Position numbers and translations under genes: made by a program
Part shown: piece after piece, positions 62,480 through 64,000 of the stretch
Layout of the letters: every line of letters begins with the position of its first letter
Numbering within the stretch: the first letter of the stretch is position 1
The notes under the pieces: model-generated
The model's input: the letters and a program-made list of their open reading frames with translations, nothing else
Databases searched by the model: none
Told to the model about the DNA's origin: nothing
Origin: Pseudolabrys sp963742345
GTDB lineage: Bacteria > Pseudomonadota > Alphaproteobacteria > Rhizobiales > Xanthobacteraceae
Reading direction: 5' to 3'
Length of the DNA stretch: 64,000 nt
NCBI GenBank assembly: GCA_963742345.1
Contig: CAVULO010000011.1
Location: forward strand, 62,001 to 126,000

Positions 62480-62582
62480 TCCTGTCCCCTGACTTCGAAA
62501 GGCTGTCGCAGCGGCTCAAACAGGGGATATTGGAACGGCCCCGCACCTGCGTTGTCAAAGCCAAAACTATAAATATAGTGTA

Positions 62583-62596
62583 TTGATGTAGATCAA
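62583..62596. promoter_or_regulatory. Perfect FixK/FNR box
   Basis: TTGAT-GTAG-ATCAA at 62583-62596, a perfect match to the FNR/FixK consensus TTGAT-N4-ATCAA. It is 104 bases from the FecR start and 96 bases from the start of the 62692 gene, so either or both could be under low-oxygen control. TGGCTCACACAGG follows 10 bases on. Confidence 0.8.
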
Positions 62597-62691
62597 CGTG
62601 TGGCTCACACAGGTATTGGCAGACGTTACGCCAAAATTATTCAACATGTTTTATGTGCAAAATGTAACGTCAGATTGAAAAGGCACGAACC

Positions 62692-63129
62692 ATGCGCACT
62701 CAGTCGCTAATTGTTTTTTCAGGCGTCGTTGTGCTCATGGCTGCTTCCGCAGCTTTAGCGAAGGATGACGTCCTCCCTAAAATCGACCTTCAGAAACAAT
62801 GCCGGTCTACTCAGAATGCGACCGATGCCTTGACTGGCACCAAAAACCCAAACGCTTTTGATTTGTGCATGAACAGCGAACAAAGCGCGCGCGAGAAGCT
62901 TATCGAGCGCTGGGCGGCTATCTCGGCGGCTGACAAAGCGAGCTGCATTCATTCAACAGATTGGTCGCCAAGTTATTTCGAATGGCTTGGGTGCATTGAC
63001 ACAAGAATCTACGTGCGAACGATGCGGGCCGAGCACCCGAACCCTATGTCCACCTCTGTGCTGTGCCCGACGGTGAAATGGCAAGCGGATGGCTCGATCA
63101 CCAGCGTCGTCGCGTGCCAGCTGCGATAG
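62692..63129 (+). CDS. Secreted cysteine-containing hypothetical protein
   Basis: 145 residues: signal peptide to about 23 (AASAALAK), then IDLQKQCRSTQNATDALTG.., DLCMNSEQSAREKLIERWAAISAADKASCIHS, EWLGCIDTRIYVRT, SVLCPTVKW and VACQLR. Six cysteines could make three disulfides in the periplasm. The SEQSAREKL..W..F....CI pattern occurs in short proteins of alphaproteobacteria of unknown function. A FixK box lies 96 bases upstream, a likely oxygen-responsive control. Confidence 0.78.
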   Translation: MRTQSLIVFSGVVVLMAASAALAKDDVLPKIDLQKQCRSTQNATDALTGTKNPNAFDLCMNSEQSAREKLIERWAAISAADKASCIHSTDWSPSYFEWLGCIDTRIYVRTMRAEHPNPMSTSVLCPTVKWQADGSITSVVACQLR

Positions 63130-63184
63130 CAATTGCAGAGCGCGTCCAAAGTGAGCCGGCGGAGCTGAGCGATTAGGCGCGCAG

Positions 63185-64000
63185 TCAAACTCCGAAAATT
63201 TTCGTGTAGCGCGCTTTGATCTCCTCGCTCTGCGCTTCCACCGCGGCTGGATCGCCCTTCATGGCCTTGATCGCGGAGAGTGGTGTCCGTCCGGGCCGAT
63301 CCTTCACCTGGGCGTGGAACGAGCGATGGGCGAAATCGATGAAGATCTGCTGACCTTCGACGCTGAACAAAAAGTGCTGGAACAGGCGTGCGGCGTTTGG
63401 ATTCGGCGCGCTGCGGAAGATGCCGGTCTCGACAATGATCTGCGGTGTCCCCTCGCTCGCATAGACAATCTCGACCGGCCGCCCTGCGTCCTTGTACAGC
63501 GCGAGACTGTAATCGTTCCCGTCCGCCTGCACGGCACGCTCGCCCGCCGCGATCTTCCTCGGCGGCTCAGCCGCCGACTGCACCTGCATGACCTTTTGTT
63601 GCGCCAGCTTTTCGAAGTACGACCAGCCGAGATCGCGCGATATCTGATAGGTGGCGGTCAGGATCGCACCGCTATAGCCGGGGTGACCCTTGACGATCTT
63701 GCCCTTCCATTTCGGATCGAGCAGGTCAGCGTAGCTTTTCGGCGCTTCCTCAGGCTTGACGAGGTCGGTGTTGTAACCAATCACCGAAAACCAGGCGCAC
63801 ACGGTCGCGCTCGTGCCGTCCGGATTGATGCGATCGGGCGGGAGATTTTTGGCGACCTCCTCGGGTACATACGGAGCGACCAGATCCTTGCGTTTCCAAA
63901 AAATGAAATGCGCCGGATCGGTGCTGCACACGAGATCGCACCCATTGATGCGGCTGTCCTGCTCCTGGTTGATCCGCTGAAATACTCGCTCGGCTCCTGA
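63185..64000 (-). CDS. ABC transporter solute-binding protein, Fe3+/polyamine type (runs off right edge)
   Basis: The minus-strand frame is open to the right edge; the N-terminus and signal lie outside the window. Visible residues: SGAERVFQRINQEQDSRING, CSTDPAHFIFWKRKDLVAPYVPEEVAKNLPPDRINPDGTSATVCAWFSVIGYNT, LLDPKWKGKIV, a GNDYSLALYKDAGRPV stretch and the end SEEIKARYTKIFGV. This fits the AfuA/FbpA-like extracellular solute-binding family (SBP_bac_6/8). A GTG at 63931 is not the true start. Transporter partners would lie to the right. Confidence 0.85.
   Translation of the reverse strand, partial: SGAERVFQRINQEQDSRINGCDLVCSTDPAHFIFWKRKDLVAPYVPEEVAKNLPPDRINPDGTSATVCAWFSVIGYNTDLVKPEEAPKSYADLLDPKWKGKIVKGHPGYSGAILTATYQISRDLGWSYFEKLAQQKVMQVQSAAEPPRKIAAGERAVQADGNDYSLALYKDAGRPVEIVYASEGTPQIIVETGIFRSAPNPNAARLFQHFLFSVEGQQIFIDFAHRSFHAQVKDRPGRTPLSAIKAMKGDPAAVEAQSEEIKARYTKIFGV

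Overview
The window looks like chromosome from a Bradyrhizobium-type alphaproteobacterium (Hyphomicrobiales; Bradyrhizobiaceae/Xanthobacteraceae). Supporting signs are: proteins of DUF992 and DUF3126 type; many orphan solute-binding proteins that begin with an MRRREFI..AARAQ-type signal peptide; orphan Bug/TctC receptors; a textbook FixK box; and dispersed palindromes (core TGTCCGCTTT..AAAGCGGACA) that are common between genes in this group. No rRNA, tRNA, CRISPR array, integrase or transposase was seen. Both ends cut a gene: a probable secreted metallopeptidase on the left and an iron/polyamine-type solute-binding protein on the right.

1-6.5 kb: a signalling pair (single-domain response regulator and a PAS-PAS-HisKA_2 kinase), then a run of very small proteins, a lipoprotein and a Gly/Trp-rich secreted protein. 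6.6-18.5 kb is conserved, GC-rich housekeeping: AhpD-like protein, gamma-carbonic anhydrase, duplicated DUF3126 protein, CysE, alpha/beta hydrolase, zinc-finger protein, FAD monooxygenase, a stand-alone methionine synthase catalytic domain, and a divergent copper module (CsoR, operator, CopA). 18.6-32.5 kb: flavin-dependent halogenase-like enzyme facing a DHA2-type exporter, two orphan Bug receptors, a LemA/TPM membrane module, an outer-membrane barrel, and an ATP-grasp enzyme in line with a methyltransferase.

32.6-50.5 kb is dominated by orphan ABC_sub_bind (PF04392) genes bordered by clusters of the palindrome. It also holds a complete aliphatic-sulfonate/nitrate-type ABC importer, an L,D-transpeptidase-like protein, two adjacent frameshifted genes probably concerned with the cell wall, a CAP-domain protein and an AI-2E family permease. 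Gene remnants show that the unit palindrome + promoter + ABC_sub_bind gene has been copied and has decayed repeatedly.

50.6-58.1 kb, together with 38.4-40.4 kb and 28.0-29.9 kb, is the most intriguing part. Four paralogues of a little-described GT-A-like glycosyltransferase (DCD motif, GG[GT]D, HLWHG), two paralogous ATP-grasp enzymes, two FkbM-type and one other methyltransferase, a PaaK/CapK-like adenylate-forming enzyme, a family-2 glycosyltransferase and outer-membrane barrels are scattered over 40 kb, and the 50.6-57 kb part is visibly AT-rich. I infer a surface-glycan or conjugated small-molecule pathway of unknown product. 58.3-64 kb holds a Tat-type metallo-beta-lactamase-fold protein, two more ABC_sub_bind genes (one frameshifted), a FecR-domain protein that borrows the same signal peptide, a FixK box in a divergent promoter, and the truncated solute-binding protein.

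Four genes (near 44.12, 45.44, 52.05 and 59.92 kb) each carry what looks like one extra base. They may be pseudogenes or uncorrected sequencing insertions.
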